A stretch of 64,000 nt of DNA from Adineta steineri (lineage: Eukaryota; Rotifera; Eurotatoria; Adinetida; Adinetidae), in the NCBI GenBank assembly GCA_905250115.1, contig CAJNOI010000109.1, positions 261,550 through 325,549 of the forward strand. The letters run 5' to 3'. The notes under the pieces were generated by a model. The model had not been told where the DNA came from. It was given only the letters and a program-made list of their open reading frames with translations, and made no database searches. The translations under genes were made by a program, and so were the position numbers. Below, piece by piece: positions 38,448 to 50,819 of this stretch; position 1 is the first letter of the stretch; each line of letters opens with the position of its first letter.

Positions 38448-39248
38448 TTACACATCACCTATACATGCATCTAACAGACCCATTATAGCAGAAACAAAGA
38501 AGGACCCTGCACCGGCTTCGTAGAGTGCCCCCACATTATCTTGATCAGAAGCGTTTTTGTCATATTCTGGTAAATATAGTGTTGAACCAATAATATAAAA
38601 CAAAGCAGCAAACGCAGAAAACAATCTGAAAAGAAATTTTACGATGTTACGGCATGCATTTCTGCATCGAAAGGTAAGATTGTATGGATCATCTTTTTCC
38701 ATCCGACCTAATTGATAAATTATCCACATATCAGCAGATAATAGTATGGACATGCTGGCGATAAAAAGATATATACCACATGTAAGTGTATTAAGTTGTT
38801 GTATGTATAAGATTGCACGGGCAAGATCCAAAGCAGCAGAAAGAATCAAAAATAAATCACTGAGTGCAATTTCGGTTCGTATGAATCCTTCGACAAATGA
38901 ATATTCCAGATATGTAAATTCTTCGATACGTTGCAACGTGTATGCTAGTCGATATTTTGCATACAAAAATAAACCAACTCGATCTTTGAAAATTTTTGGT
39001 ATTTCGGCAAATAATTTAAAAGTTGCACCGGCTTTGTAGAGTGCTGCACCTACTTTTAATGCATAGCTTTGATGAATGACGCTGTCAAAATACATGGCAG
39101 ATGCGCAAATATAAGCCAAAGCCTGAAGTAACAAGAAAAATCCGCGAACTAGATCATACAACACCCTAGTTCTTCGTTTATAAACAACATCTTCATCGAT
39201 ATACTTGAGACCACGAATATCGTCTGTATAAACTTCGGGAGATAACAT
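38448..39248 (-). CDS. Multipass membrane protein with a two-fold internal repeat (YrhK-like?)
   Basis: This single-exon minus-strand ORF of 266 residues starts at ATG 39248. It has about six to seven hydrophobic segments, including GFFLLLQALAYICASAMYF, EIALSDLFLILSAALDLARA, TCGIYLFIASMSILLSADMW and the last near AGSFFVSAIMGLLDA. Two similar blocks occur: SAMYFDSV with VGAALYKAGATFKLFA, and STLYLPEY with VGALYEAGAGSFFVSA. Each has a membrane segment, a short acidic loop, then (V)GA-LY-AGA-F, which suggests an internal duplication. This pattern recalls YrhK-type integral membrane domains, but I would not assign that firmly. No transporter or receptor signature was seen. Function unknown. Confidence 0.65.
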   Translation of the reverse strand: MLSPEVYTDDIRGLKYIDEDVVYKRRTRVLYDLVRGFFLLLQALAYICASAMYFDSVIHQSYALKVGAALYKAGATFKLFAEIPKIFKDRVGLFLYAKYRLAYTLQRIEEFTYLEYSFVEGFIRTEIALSDLFLILSAALDLARAILYIQQLNTLTCGIYLFIASMSILLSADMWIIYQLGRMEKDDPYNLTFRCRNACRNIVKFLFRLFSAFAALFYIIGSTLYLPEYDKNASDQDNVGALYEAGAGSFFVSAIMGLLDACIGDV

Positions 39249-41121
39249 TATATCAATATTTTATTGTACTCGCTCACTGTCGATTGTATATATTAATAGC
39301 TGTACGATTGTTTTTTTCTAATCAAGAGAAAGTGCAATCATGAGGAAAAGGATATGCAAAATAGTATACGTTTTTATAGAGGCAAAAAGGTTTATACTAA
39401 TAATAGATACGAAGGTAAATTCGCTACAAAAAACGCGAAGGTGTAGATTTTGATGTTATTCTTTTTCTGTATTAAACAATTGCGTATTTTATATATACTA
39501 TTTGTTTAAAAAGTATTTATAATCGTTTACTGAGTCTTCATGTAATTAAGCGTCAGTTTTTATCTCGTTCTTGATTAATAGGTAAGAAAGTAAGACTTGG
39601 TCTCGAGGTTTCTGTATCATTATAATGAGATTATTTTTTTTCTTTGTTTCTCTTAGAGACCTATTTTATTCGGATATATATGTATGTTCGAATCTTTATT
39701 CAATGAATAGAAGAGAAAAAAGAACACAAAAATGAGAACATATATAAAGAACAAAGAACAGAAAAAAAATTAAAAGAGAATGTATGTGAGAGTAACAGTG
39801 CGACATCCCGTTAATATACTTTCCTATTGAAAGAGAAAATATATCAAATTGGTATTTTTAGATGAAGAACAAGGTACGCAATGAACAATATGAAGATAGA
39901 GAAAGTAATCGAAATAAAAAAATTATAATATACATAGCAAATACATTTTTCTAAGCGAGATAAGCAACATAGAAGAGTAGAAAAAAATAAGATGTACCAT
40001 ATGGAATCGAAAGTCGAATATCATTAATTGCGAGAGTTACAACAGATGGTTAAAATCACACTAATCTCTATTAGACCAATTGAAGAACTTGAAGATAATT
40101 CAAATAAATCTTGTTGAATATATTTAACTATGTAAGCAATAAAATTGAATCTTTTAGCTTTCATTCATATTTCTGTGAAATAAATTAATCTCGAGATCAA
40201 ACGATTTCGATTGTGTTCATCTGTGGAGCTAATTTTTACCTATAATTCGAGACTAAGACCAACATTTTAGCGTTTAATTTGATGGAGAACTCCGAGACTC
40301 CAACGTATTATTAAACGCCAAAATTGATAAATGTAACCAAAACTAACATTTTCAGAGCGGAACAAAGCAATAAAATCAACTCATTGTTTCTATATAATTC
40401 CGTAGTACAATAAGAAAAACATGCTATTAGTCTGTGTAAAATTTGAAAGGTGTGGTCTCATTAAAGAGCTACTTTGAGAAGAAATAAATTCAATTAATAC
40501 TAACATGATCGATAAATTTAAACAAGATTTTGAAAAATTTAGTCTCTTATGATTGTAAGTGTTTTCTTATAATAAATCTTGTGCATGGCAAAATAAGTCA
40601 AACATAGTTTTATCACTGAAACTATCATCTAACTAGAAAATGCATATAATGATGAACAATTTTTTAATATAATAGGAGTATCAAATATTCGATTCTCTAG
40701 TTTCTTACTTCTTTGACATTTCTATTTACTAAAATAATAATACAACAAATAATTTTCTCCATGTGCTTACTATAATACTCGATAATGTTATATGGATATA
40801 TATATATATATTTCTCTTTTGTCATGTTTTCTGTTAGTGTAATTACCATCATAAACATGGTTGATTAATGTCATCGATAATATTATTCAATAAGATAGAC
40901 AAGAAATAACAGACATCTCATTTCAATTTATATATATCTATATAAAAACCAAGAAGTATCATTATCGTTTTTCTGAATATACACATAAATGTCGTTTTTT
41001 CAATATCTAGTAAATATACGATAATTTATTTTTTAAATATAAATTTTATATAACATAGATGTTTGTCATCATTATGATGTTAATTCAATCGATAAATTCT
41101 TATACAAATCCTTTCGATTCA
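39249..41121. other. AT-rich intergenic region
   Basis: About 1.9 kb without a supportable gene. Contains a short (TA)n tract near 40798-40811. No foldback repeats. Confidence 0.55.
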
Positions 41122-42826
41122 ATGGCAACTCCGTCGGTATATCAACGAGCCATTAATGAAATTCAACGAATAGATTATAATTTAACGAGAGAAAAAGAAA
41201 AATTATATATCGATCGTCAAAATTTTGAAGAAGAAAAAAATTCCTATCGAATACCGATTGATAATACAGATGTTATTCAACTTAATGTTGGAGGCGAAAT
41301 TATTACAACAATTCGTGAAACTTTAATCTGTATTCCAAAATCAATTTTATCTATTATATTTAATGGTCAATGGGAACGTAAAATACAACGTGATCAAAAC
41401 GGAAATATATTTTTCGATTTTAATCCAGTACTTTTTCGTCATTTACTTGATCAATTACAAATATTTGATAAAAATAATCCGATGCATTTTTCTCCACCGT
41501 TAGATCCTGTACTTGTAGAACCTTTTAAAAGAATGCTTCGTAAATTAGGACTCGAACAATATTTACCATTAGAAAAGGATGTTATTAATTTTAATATTGC
41601 GGGAAAAATATTAACACATCATCGTAAAATATTTAATCAAATAGCCAATACTAGTTTTGATGTACTCGATCCATTTTCTAAACCAACACAATATGTTAAT
41701 AATACTGATGTATTTCTTGATATTGATTTAAAAAATTTTCAACATCTAATTAATCAATTACGTGAAGAACCACCGGAAAAGATGAGTTGTAATAAAATAT
41801 CACCGAATAGAATGATTTCTTTTTATAAAATGCTTAGTTATTTCAAAAAGAATCGTAAGTAAACTATCGATTATATCGAAAGATTGATCGTCATCTTTTG
41901 TTTTAGAACGAATCCGGAAAAAAACAGATAAATGGAAACAACATGGAATTACGGTTGCTGGAGGACATGGACGAGGAAGTCAATTAAATCAACTTTATTA
42001 TCCTCATGGAATTTTTCTTGATAATAAAAAAACGATTTATGTTGCTGATAGTTTTAATCATCGGATTGTTGAATGGAAATATGATTCATCATCTGGTTAT
42101 CTTATTGCTGGTGGACATGGTGAAGGAAATAGAATTGAACAATTAAATCGACCCACAGATATGGTTATTGATCAACAAAATAATTCTTCTATTGTTTGTG
42201 ATCATAGAAACAGACGTGTAATTCGATGGTTTTATAAAAATCAAACAAATCAACAAATTCTTATTTCTGATATTGATTGTTCTCGTATGACTATGGATAA
42301 AAATGGAGTTCTTTATATTTCGGATTATAAAAAGAATGAAGTTAGACAATGGAAAGAAGGCGATAGCGAAGGAAGAATTGTTGCAGGTGGAAATGGTCAA
42401 GGTAATCATCTTAATCAACTCAATGCTCCATCATTTATTTTTATCGATGATGATTATTCACTTTATATATCAGATACTCGAAATCATCGTGTAATGAAAT
42501 GGAAAAAAGATGCTAAAGTAGGAATTATTGTTGCTGGTGGAAATGGTCAAGGAAATATTCTTAGACAATTATCGGCTCCTCAAGGAGTCGTTATTGATGA
42601 TTTTGGTCAAATTTATATAGCAGATTATGAAAACAATCGAGTAGTTCGTTGGACTGAAGGAGAAAAAGAAGGTTCAGTTGTTGTTGGTGGAAATGGTGAT
42701 GGAAAAAAATCAAATCAGTTCAGTGGTCCTATTGGTTTATCATTTGATATTGAAGGAAATCTATACGTTGCCGATCATGGGAATCATCGCGTTCAAGGAT
42801 ACGAAATTGATTTTGATAAATCCTAG
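41122..42826 (+). CDS. T1/BTB-domain and NHL-repeat protein (2 exons)
   Basis: Exons up to 41854 and 41907-42826 join in frame (donor GTAAGT, acceptor TTTTAG). The frame is open from ATG 41059, but I prefer ATG 41122, which starts a charged coiled segment (YNLTREKEKLYIDRQNFEEE) directly before the T1/BTB domain (VIQLNVGGEIITTIRETL); the upstream extension would be an unlikely hydrophobic leader. A second, degenerate T1-like block follows (VINFNIAGKILTHHRKIF). Exon 2 encodes six NHL repeats with cores such as PHGIFLDNKKTIYVADSFNH and IAGGHGEGN, forming a beta-propeller. T1/BTB domains oligomerise and often recruit Cullin-3, while NHL propellers bind protein or RNA. A KCTD-like adaptor with an NHL substrate receptor is a reasonable inference. 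The intron separates the two modules exactly. Confidence 0.85.
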
Positions 42827-43447
42827 TTTAAAGCAAAACTTTTCATTTATAATAAATAAACTGATTAAGATAATTTGAATAATTATTAGTACCTATAATT
42901 GATAAACAAAGGATGACTAATGACAGTCGGAATGATAGAATTTCGATATTTCTGCAAATCTAAGTTCATAGAGTACGAATATAACGGAATGAAATATTAC
43001 CTTCATTATCTATGATCTATTTTTCATTTACTCTTACATCATTTTAATCACGTTGTTTTCTGCTTGAAGTGAGAAAGTTGAATTAATTGTCATAAAATTT
43101 ATTTCTTATGCTATAATCCATAAAAATCTACATGATTGTTTTTAAGTACCTGGTTGATAAGTGCAAATGTATTTTAGGCAAGAAAATTACTCTCTCAATT
43201 TAAACACAAAATCAGCAGGAGAGAAAAGTCCAGAAATCGATGTAATAATAAGCTTCCAACTGTTTTTCAAAGAATCACTAACAAATCTGAAAATAGCGCC
43301 TGATTATCAACGCTCATTATTATTGAAACTCCGGGAATCTTGATGAATGAGTAATCTGAAAATGATAGTAAGAGAATACAGAGAGATAAGCATCGTCTGT
43401 TTAAGATTCATAAGAAATGTAAATAAGATATTATAGACATTACAAAA
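42827..43447. other. Intergenic region
   Basis: AT-rich spacer. One short ORF (43161-43343) lacks domain support. Confidence 0.5.
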
Positions 43448-44392
43448 ATGTTAAAAGAAGCAACAGTCAATTTTTTAACTCGTCTTCTCAATTATGTATT
43501 TGCTATACCTATGTTAATCTTAGGTATGATTGGATCGATTTTAATTATTATGATTTTTACTCAAAAACGTTCATTTCGACAAAATACGAGTATGACATAT
43601 TTATTAGCGGGCGCCATTGTAACAGGTATTCATTTGCCAACTATCTATATCCAAATGATTCTTGTTTATGGTTTCGGAGTTTCATTAATGAATACAGATG
43701 AAAATGCTTGTCGTGAACATACATATTTACGTTATGTAACAACAGTTGCAGCTATTTCATTTCCGTGTTGGGCAATTTTTGATCAATATATTATTACTTC
43801 TCGAAATGCGATTATTCGAAATCGATGGAGTTCACTTCGTCTTGTTCGTATGATCATAGTTAGTAATATAATCTTTTGGATATTGATCTATATACCTGTT
43901 ATTTTTAATACTGGAATTATCAATGGTGTTTGCAATTTTAAACCTGGACCATATACAACATTCAATACTTATGTATTTACACCTCTTGTTTATGGTATAG
44001 TTCCTGCTTTCGTAATTACTTATTGTACAACGGGTATTGTACGAAATCTTCGTGGAAATCATACCCAAGGTTCTGATAAAAAAATTACAAATCAAGTCCG
44101 TGCAATGCTTACTCCTCAACTTTTTATTCTTGCTATTTCTGGAATACCATTTGGTTTTCAAGGTATCTATCTTGATTTAACTAATGGTTATGTTAAAGAT
44201 GCTTTTCGAATTGCACTAGAGAATTTTTTTGGTCAAGTTATTTTGATTTTTTATCATTTTAATTATGTATTTACATTTTATATTTATGTTTATAAATCAA
44301 AAGAAATTAGAAAAATATTAAAAAGTCAATTTTTTAAATATACTCGATTGAATCAAGTTGGTACATTTAATTCAACTGAAGTTCGTAAATGA
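43448..44392 (+). CDS. Divergent 7-TM receptor (GPCR), 314 aa
   Basis: A single exon encodes 314 residues with seven hydrophobic segments. TM1 is FAIPMLILGMIGSILIIMIF; TM2 follows at SMTYLLAGAIVTGI; TM3 ends in CWAIFDQYIITSRN; TM4 is IIVSNIIFWILIYIPVIF; TM5 lies around TPLVYGIVPAFVITY; TM6 and TM7 are QLFILAISGIPFGFQ and VILIFYHFNYVFTFYIYVY. The basic intracellular tail is short. TM3 has DQY in place of DRY, and TM7 lacks NPxxY, as is common in the large bdelloid-expanded rhodopsin-like clade I recall. A conserved Cys pair (CREHTYLR in loop 1 and GVCNFKPG in loop 2) fits the usual disulfide. Ligand unknown; a chemosensory or peptide receptor is possible. Confidence 0.8.
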   Translation: MLKEATVNFLTRLLNYVFAIPMLILGMIGSILIIMIFTQKRSFRQNTSMTYLLAGAIVTGIHLPTIYIQMILVYGFGVSLMNTDENACREHTYLRYVTTVAAISFPCWAIFDQYIITSRNAIIRNRWSSLRLVRMIIVSNIIFWILIYIPVIFNTGIINGVCNFKPGPYTTFNTYVFTPLVYGIVPAFVITYCTTGIVRNLRGNHTQGSDKKITNQVRAMLTPQLFILAISGIPFGFQGIYLDLTNGYVKDAFRIALENFFGQVILIFYHFNYVFTFYIYVYKSKEIRKILKSQFFKYTRLNQVGTFNSTEVRK

Positions 44393-46131
44393 ATCAAATC
44401 AAAATTATAATAACAGTATAGAATTTTTTTCCTATGAGTATTTGTTGTTTGTGATCTCGTTTTTTTTGTTAAATCAAAATTTCTTGTTTATCTTTGTTCC
44501 AATAAAATAAATATATCATATGAAAAAAGAGAATAATAAGACTTGATTGAATGCCAATGTATCTATACATAGAAATGGCATATAAAATATCTAATATGAT
44601 TAATTTTTCGAAAATCGTTTGTTTTTTGAAAATAATTTTCTTTTTTTGTAATATAGGCAGCGTATTATATTTCGACTCGAACATATATAACTCACAACTT
44701 TTGTTTATAAACTAAACAATATTATTGGAATTCATAAACATCGTGAAACTCTTGTATATGTCAATAGTAATTATTATCAATGAAAAAGCTTTGATACGAT
44801 AAAAAAATACCTAGGTACATCTAACGAGGTTATATTATTCTCTTCTTTTTTCTCGAATAATGAAGAATGTTAAATAAAGACTTTTAATCAGGAAAGAAAA
44901 TTGACAAAAATATCATAAATAAGTTCATTATGTCAATAGTGAAATAAACAATCAAATTTGTTTCCTTTAATAGAATGAACAGGAACATAATATTTTCACG
45001 TGATAATATAATTTTAAATGAAAAATCATCATTATAATGAAGTACGTGAATTCTTTAGAAAATTAAAGAAAAAAAATCGAAAAAAACATGTAAAATATGT
45101 TTGCTTTTTATATTGAATATGAGATAGATGATACAATATGATATTTTCAATATATCAATTAATAATTTTTTTTTAAGAAATGATTTCTAATAGAACAATG
45201 AAACTTTATTGAATTAATAAAGTATTGTCGAGTAGTCACTGTAATGATAAATACCATTGAAATCTTTTATATAGTCAAATACTTGGTAATGCTATCTGAT
45301 ATGAGATTCTTACGACTTCTATATAATATTTTACTATTCTTGACGAGTACTTATGCTTCAATAAATCAATCTGTTAAATAATTGATTACTATTGTAAAAT
45401 AAGTTTGTTAGAAAGTACATATTCGATTTTTTCTACAGTTCATGCACATTGTTTGTTTCAACTAATATCATAATAATAGAATTTCGATAAGAACTGTTTT
45501 TATGTAAAACGTAACTAACGAGTGGATTATAGTGAATCGCCTTATTTGTAGTACGTTTTATTAAAAAAAGCGAAATACTCTACAATTTATTTTAGTTGTA
45601 TACTTTTTGTTTTGAAGAAACGCAAAATTGCGTGCCCATTTTTTACTATTGCAAAAAAAGTCATTCTTTTTTTCTTTATTTCATCTATTTTTCATCCATT
45701 ACATTTGATTATATAGACAGTAATATTTATACTATACAAATAAGCATACTGATTAATGATGAAGTTAAAAGTGTAATATTGATAATCTTACTATCAGGCA
45801 GGCACACATAAATATTTTTATTCTTTGTGATGAAAAAAAGAAATGAAAATTGTATGTCTATTCGAACCATTCACATTTTTTATTTTTGCAAATAAACGTG
45901 TCTACTCAATCAATATTGATTCAATTTTTGTTTATTGACTTTTTAGATGCAATTCATTCGTCATGTTGAAACAATGTTCTGTCAGTATTTATCATTTCGC
46001 GGAGTAAAACTATTAAATAGTTGAAAAGGAAAATTACAAAATTTTTATCGGCGAAAGTGAAACAAATGAATTTATATATTTGAGTATCGCAACAGTTCGT
46101 GCATAGTTGACAAATAAAATATATTTTGACG
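44393..46131. other. AT-rich intergenic region
   Basis: About 1.7 kb with no recognisable gene or foldback repeat. Several short AT-rich ORFs are not convincing. Confidence 0.55.
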
Positions 46132-48187
46132 ATGGGATCAGCATTGAAAAAGTCTACACCAAGTGAAAACAATCTAGAAACATCGGCTCTTGTATGGCTC
46201 GATAGTACCGCTAATAAATTACAAGAAAGTATTGATGCACAACATCAACTTCGATCAATAATTAATCATTTAGAAATATTTGAATTTGCAAATGATTGTG
46301 AACAATATATAAAATCATTATCAGAACTCGATCGAATTATTCTTATTGTTAGTGGTGCATTGGGTCAGAATATTGTTGGTCGTATTCATCAATATCGACA
46401 AATTGTTTCCATTTATGTCTATTGTGGAAATAGACAAAAACATGAAGGATGGACTAAACAATATCCAAAGGTATCTATTTTATATTTAAAAAAAATATCA
46501 TCATTAAATTACTTTTTTGTCATTTAATATTCGAGGTTTGGCCGTACAACTAGATGAACTCATTAGTAAAATACAATTCGATCAAGTAGAACAACAACAT
46601 AACAAAGTAAATGAACCACTTATATTTACTACATACAATACAAGTAATTCTGATGAGCAACTAACAAGTGGACTCAATGGACAATTTGTTCATTCACAAT
46701 TATTAATTGATTGTCTTCTTCAAATTCAATTCACTTCAACTGATAAGAATGAATTAATATCCATTTGTAAACAACAATACGAAGGTAATGATGATCAATT
46801 AGTTCTTATTCAAAGATTTGAAAATGAATATAAAAGTAATCAAGCATTACGATGGTATACTAGAGATTCGTTTATCTATCGAATGTTAAACAAAGCACTT
46901 CGAGCACAAAATATTCATTTAATATTTTTATATCGTTTTCTTATTCGTGATCTTGAGCAACAATTAAAAGATCATCAATGTTCATCACGTTTAACTGTTT
47001 ATCGAGGTCAATTAATGTCTACTAAAGAATTTGAAGATTTGAAAAAAAAACCAATTGGTGAACTAATTTCAATGAATTCGTTTCTATCAACAAGTCTCAG
47101 TCGACCATTAGCTTATTCATTTCTTCGTCAATCGACAGATCTTGAACGTGTATTATTCGAAATTGATGCTAATCCTGAAATTCATGGTATTAAACCTTTC
47201 GCTAACATTGCTTCACTTAGTTACTATCCTAAAGAAGAAGAAGTTCTATTCATGTTAGGATCAATCTTTCGTCTTGTTGATCTTAGTCATGATCGAAATG
47301 GAGTATGGACAATAAAATTAAGTTTATGTAGTGATCAAGATCTTGATTTAAAAGAGATTTTAAATCATATGAAATCTCAAAATACCGAAGAAAATATAAA
47401 ACTTGTCAAATTAGGCGATATTTTACGACAAATGGGTAAATATGATGAGGCTGAAAAATATTATCATCGTTGTCTGCATAAACTTTCATCAGATGATGAT
47501 CGAAATATTTCTATATGTTATTATGCACTTGGACGTTTAGCTGATTGTAAAGGTGATTTAGATCAAAGTCTTGAATGGTTTCAAAAGTCATTGGAAATCG
47601 ATATGAGAATTTTAAAACCAGATGATCCAAGTATTGCAAATACTCACAATAGTATGGCTAATATTTATCAAATCAATGGTGATTATCAACAGGCATTAAA
47701 ATCCTACAATAAAGCACTTAAGATATTTCGACAAGCACATGGTGAAGGTAATACACATGTAGCTATGTGTTTGAATAATATAGGAGCTATTTATCAACGC
47801 GAGAAGAATTATTCCGAAGCTCTAAACTATTATCAAAATGCATTGACTATTCGTCAGAAGCATCTTCCTTCTAATCATTATGATATAGGTGGATCATATA
47901 ATAATATTGGTATTATATATCGACATCTTGGCCAATCTGATCAAGCTTTAGATCAATATAATCTTGCATTAGGAATCTACAAAGTATCACTTCCGCCTCA
48001 ACATCCAGATATTGCCATGACACTCGAGAATATAGGTATCGTTTATGAAGAAAAACGCAATTGGAATCAAGCATTATCGTATTATAAAAAAGCCGAAGAT
48101 ATCTATGATGCAATATTGTCGCCAACAAATTCTGATGTTGTTCAAATTAAGAAAAATATCGAACGAGTATCATCTAAATTAAGTTAA
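46132..48187 (+). CDS. ADP-ribosyltransferase (ART) with kinesin-light-chain-type TPRs
   Basis: Exon 1 is 46132-46470 (ending YPK, donor GTATCT). The second coding block runs 46529-48187 and starts IRGLAVQLDEL. Together they give 665 residues. The ART fold shows the R-S-E signature: Arg in RLTVYRGQL, Ser in SMNSFLSTSLSRPLAYSF, and ExE in YPKEEEVLFMLGS. ExE marks arginine-directed mono-ADP-ribosyltransferases, which use NAD+ to modify Arg. About six TPRs follow (for example VAMCLNNIGAIYQREKNYSE and IGGSYNNIGIIYRHLGQSDQ), probably binding substrate or partners. This architecture is a known bdelloid expansion. One oddity: for the frame to continue, the intron must end at 46528, where the sequence is TTTAAT, not AG. 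The nearest AG (46534-46535) would shift the frame. So the acceptor may be mutated, non-canonical, or a sequencing error. Confidence 0.8.
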
Positions 48188-48667
48188 CATTTTGATACTG
48201 TTTTAATAATAATGAGACATATTTTTCTCATTTTTTATTTTATTCAATAATAAAAAAAGATCATGAAAATTTTTATTTCTGTTTTTAATGAAACTATACA
48301 TTTATGGTAGAATGAAAAGAGCTAAATATCTAAGTTCTTTAATATCTAAATGAATGAATGATATGATAGAATATTGCTTGCGTATTATGTAAAAACTATC
48401 TTGAAGATAACATGAAAATTTTAACAGCAAGAAATCGTATGATGTTTCCATGAAAATATGTAGATAATAAAATTATTATACTTGCAAATGAATAAGTTTC
48501 AACGAATATTATCACTTTATTTATACATTCGAAGAGGAGAGACGATTCGTAAAATGATGATCTATCATAAGTTATTCAAAAAATATCTACTTGCCTTTCG
48601 TTTTAATAGAGTTAAGAATTTGTAAAATTCGTTTTTTTTCTAGAATAGATTTCTGTAATGAATAAAC
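48188..48667. other. Spacer left of the MULE element
   Basis: AT-rich, with no feature recognised except the 8-bp target duplication GAATAAAC at 48660-48667. Confidence 0.5.
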
Positions 48668-48860
48668 GAATTGCTGTCAAAAGATCGAAAACAAAAAGAT
48701 CGAAAGAAAAAATCTCGAAAAAAAAATCTCGAAGGGAAAATTATCGAAATAAGTAAATCTCGAAAGAAAAACATCGAAATTAATAATGTCGAATTTCAAT
48801 ATGTCGAAAAAGTAAAATTTCGAAAATTTGGGATTTCGAAAGATGTCATATCATTCCACT
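48668..48860. repeat. MULE left terminal inverted repeat
   Basis: Starts GAATTGCTGTCAAAAGATCG and continues as repeated A-rich TCGAAA units (GATCGAAAG, TCTCGAAAA, CATCGAAAT). It pairs with 50820-51023. The inner boundary is approximate. Confidence 0.85.
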
Positions 48861-49091
48861 CGCCTTATGTAATTTCATACAAATATTCGTACCAATCGAG
48901 AGCTTTTCTATATTCTTGTCCGTCTAGTCTTACTTTCTATTTTAACAAGTTATGCTTTGTATATTCTCCTTTGTATACTTCGTCTATATGTATAGCGCGT
49001 GCACTATCATTTAATTCATTCATGTTCTTTCTATTCACACAATTACATCGCATTTCTTTTACTGATCTTTGAACTTTTAAACTTGGAAAGC

Positions 49092-50696
49092 ATGAGAAAA
49101 TCCGTCGAAAATAAAACACCTGTAATTTCCTTTATTACAAGTAATAAAAAGAAACGTCTTCTCACAATCAATGGCTACATTTATCATGAAAATAAATCAA
49201 CATCAAAAGTATGTTATTGGATATGTACTCAAAAACTATGTTGGGCTGGTGTTCATCTTAATCCTCATGACCAATTTATTAAATTCACTACAGTCGGCCA
49301 TACTCATATGCCCGTTCCCGAACAGGTAGAGATTCGAAAGCTATTAACAAGAGTTAAAGCACGAATCAACGATGAATCAACAGCTATTGGTCAGATATAT
49401 AATGAAGAACTTGTGAAAGCAAATCTAACAAAATCAGCTCTTGCTGTTGCTGCTACAGCTAGAGATGCCAGTAAGTATTATTTTTTTTGTTCAAGTAAAC
49501 TTAATAATCTGCCTTTTCTAGATTCTAAACTTAATAAATCTCGTCGATCGAGAACACCCGTACTTCCAACATCTATCGACTTCGACATTCCATCAAAATA
49601 TAAAATAACAACTGATGGTGAACGATATTTATTAGCTGACCGTGTTCAACGTTGTGGTGGTGGGGTCGAGAAACGAATAATTGTCTTCGCCACTGATGAA
49701 CAACTTCGTACACTTTTTGACTGTTCTCATATTATGATGGATGGTACGTTTGCCTCATCACCTTCTGAATTTGATCAGATTTATTCTATTCATGGGATAA
49801 AGAACGACCACAGTAACGTATTCTTATCATCTCAAATGACTATTTATATATAATTTACTCATATAGGTTTTGTCTGTGCTATTGCTCTACTTGGTGGACG
49901 CTCCACGATTATATACAAAGAGCTGTTCTCCATCCTTGCTCATCATGCTAATCGATTAAATATGGTATTTCGGCCAACTAAACTTACATCCGATTTTGAA
50001 CTTGCACTTATCAAGACCGTAGCGGATGACGTAAGTCCTCATCTATTTTTTCTTCAACCAATTCTTATCATAAACTTTAGCTACCTAATACCCGACATAT
50101 TGGTTGTAATTTTCATTTCAATAATGCCATATATCGACAAGTGCAACATCTTGGATTAGCTTCTATTTATCGTGATGATGAATCTGCTCGTTCGACTATA
50201 CGAAAGCTTATGGCCCTTTCACTTATTCCTATCGAACAAATTGAATGTGGTTTTAAAAAGATCACAAGTGAAGCACCAGATTCAGTAAAACCATTAATTA
50301 AATATTTTGATGGTTATTGGATGTCAAAGATCAAGTGGAGCTTGTGGAATGTCGGGGATGTTGGGATGAAAACTAATAATATGGTGGAGGGTTCGTTTTT
50401 TTTAACCTATTTTCCCTGCTTTATTTCATAATTTAGGATGGAATCATCGATTTAATCGATTAGTAGCTAAATTTCATCCAAATATTTGGCATCTTTTTGA
50501 TTGTCTCAAGAAGGAAGAAGTTCTCGTGCGGCAACAAATACTAAAGATGATCATGGGAAAAAACAAAACCAAATGCAAAAAAAGTGCTCAACTTCAACAA
50601 CAAATTTCTTCACTTCGATCACGATTTGAAGAAAATCAAATCAGTCTTGATGAACTCTTAGAAGGACTTTCGTTGTTGATTGGAACACGCAAATAA
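49092..50696 (+). CDS. MULE transposase with N-terminal FLYWCH zinc finger (5 exons)
   Basis: Exons 49092-49470, 49522-49812, 49867-50030, 50081-50390 and 50437-50696 join in one frame to 467 residues, all with GT-AG borders. The N-terminal ~75 residues form a FLYWCH-type zinc finger (NGYIYHENKSTSKVCYWIC ... HTHMP), the usual DNA-binding module of these transposases. The catalytic core follows: first Asp in CSHIMMDGTFASSP, second Asp in LTSDFELALIKTVADD, and the hallmark C-x-x-H region RHIGCNFHFNNAIYRQ. The DDE glutamate probably lies in the helices of exon 4 but cannot be pinned down by eye. The C-terminus is basic and coiled (KTKCKKSAQLQQQ). It cuts and pastes the element by binding the TIRs in the nucleus. 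No stop or frameshift was seen, so the element looks autonomous. Confidence 0.88.
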
Positions 50697-50819
50697 TTTT
50701 TTCTAGTTAATACTTGTATGACTCTTCTATTTCATTATTTCATTATCGTGTGTTTGTAAAATAAAAAACGAAGTATCAACATATTTTTCTATTTCACTAA
50801 TATCTTAATTTTCAAATTA

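Noticed and set aside
46132-48187. ART domain as an imported bacterial toxin
   Set aside because: The gene is spliced and fused to TPRs in the architecture known from bdelloid-expanded endogenous ART proteins; there is no secretion or toxin context.
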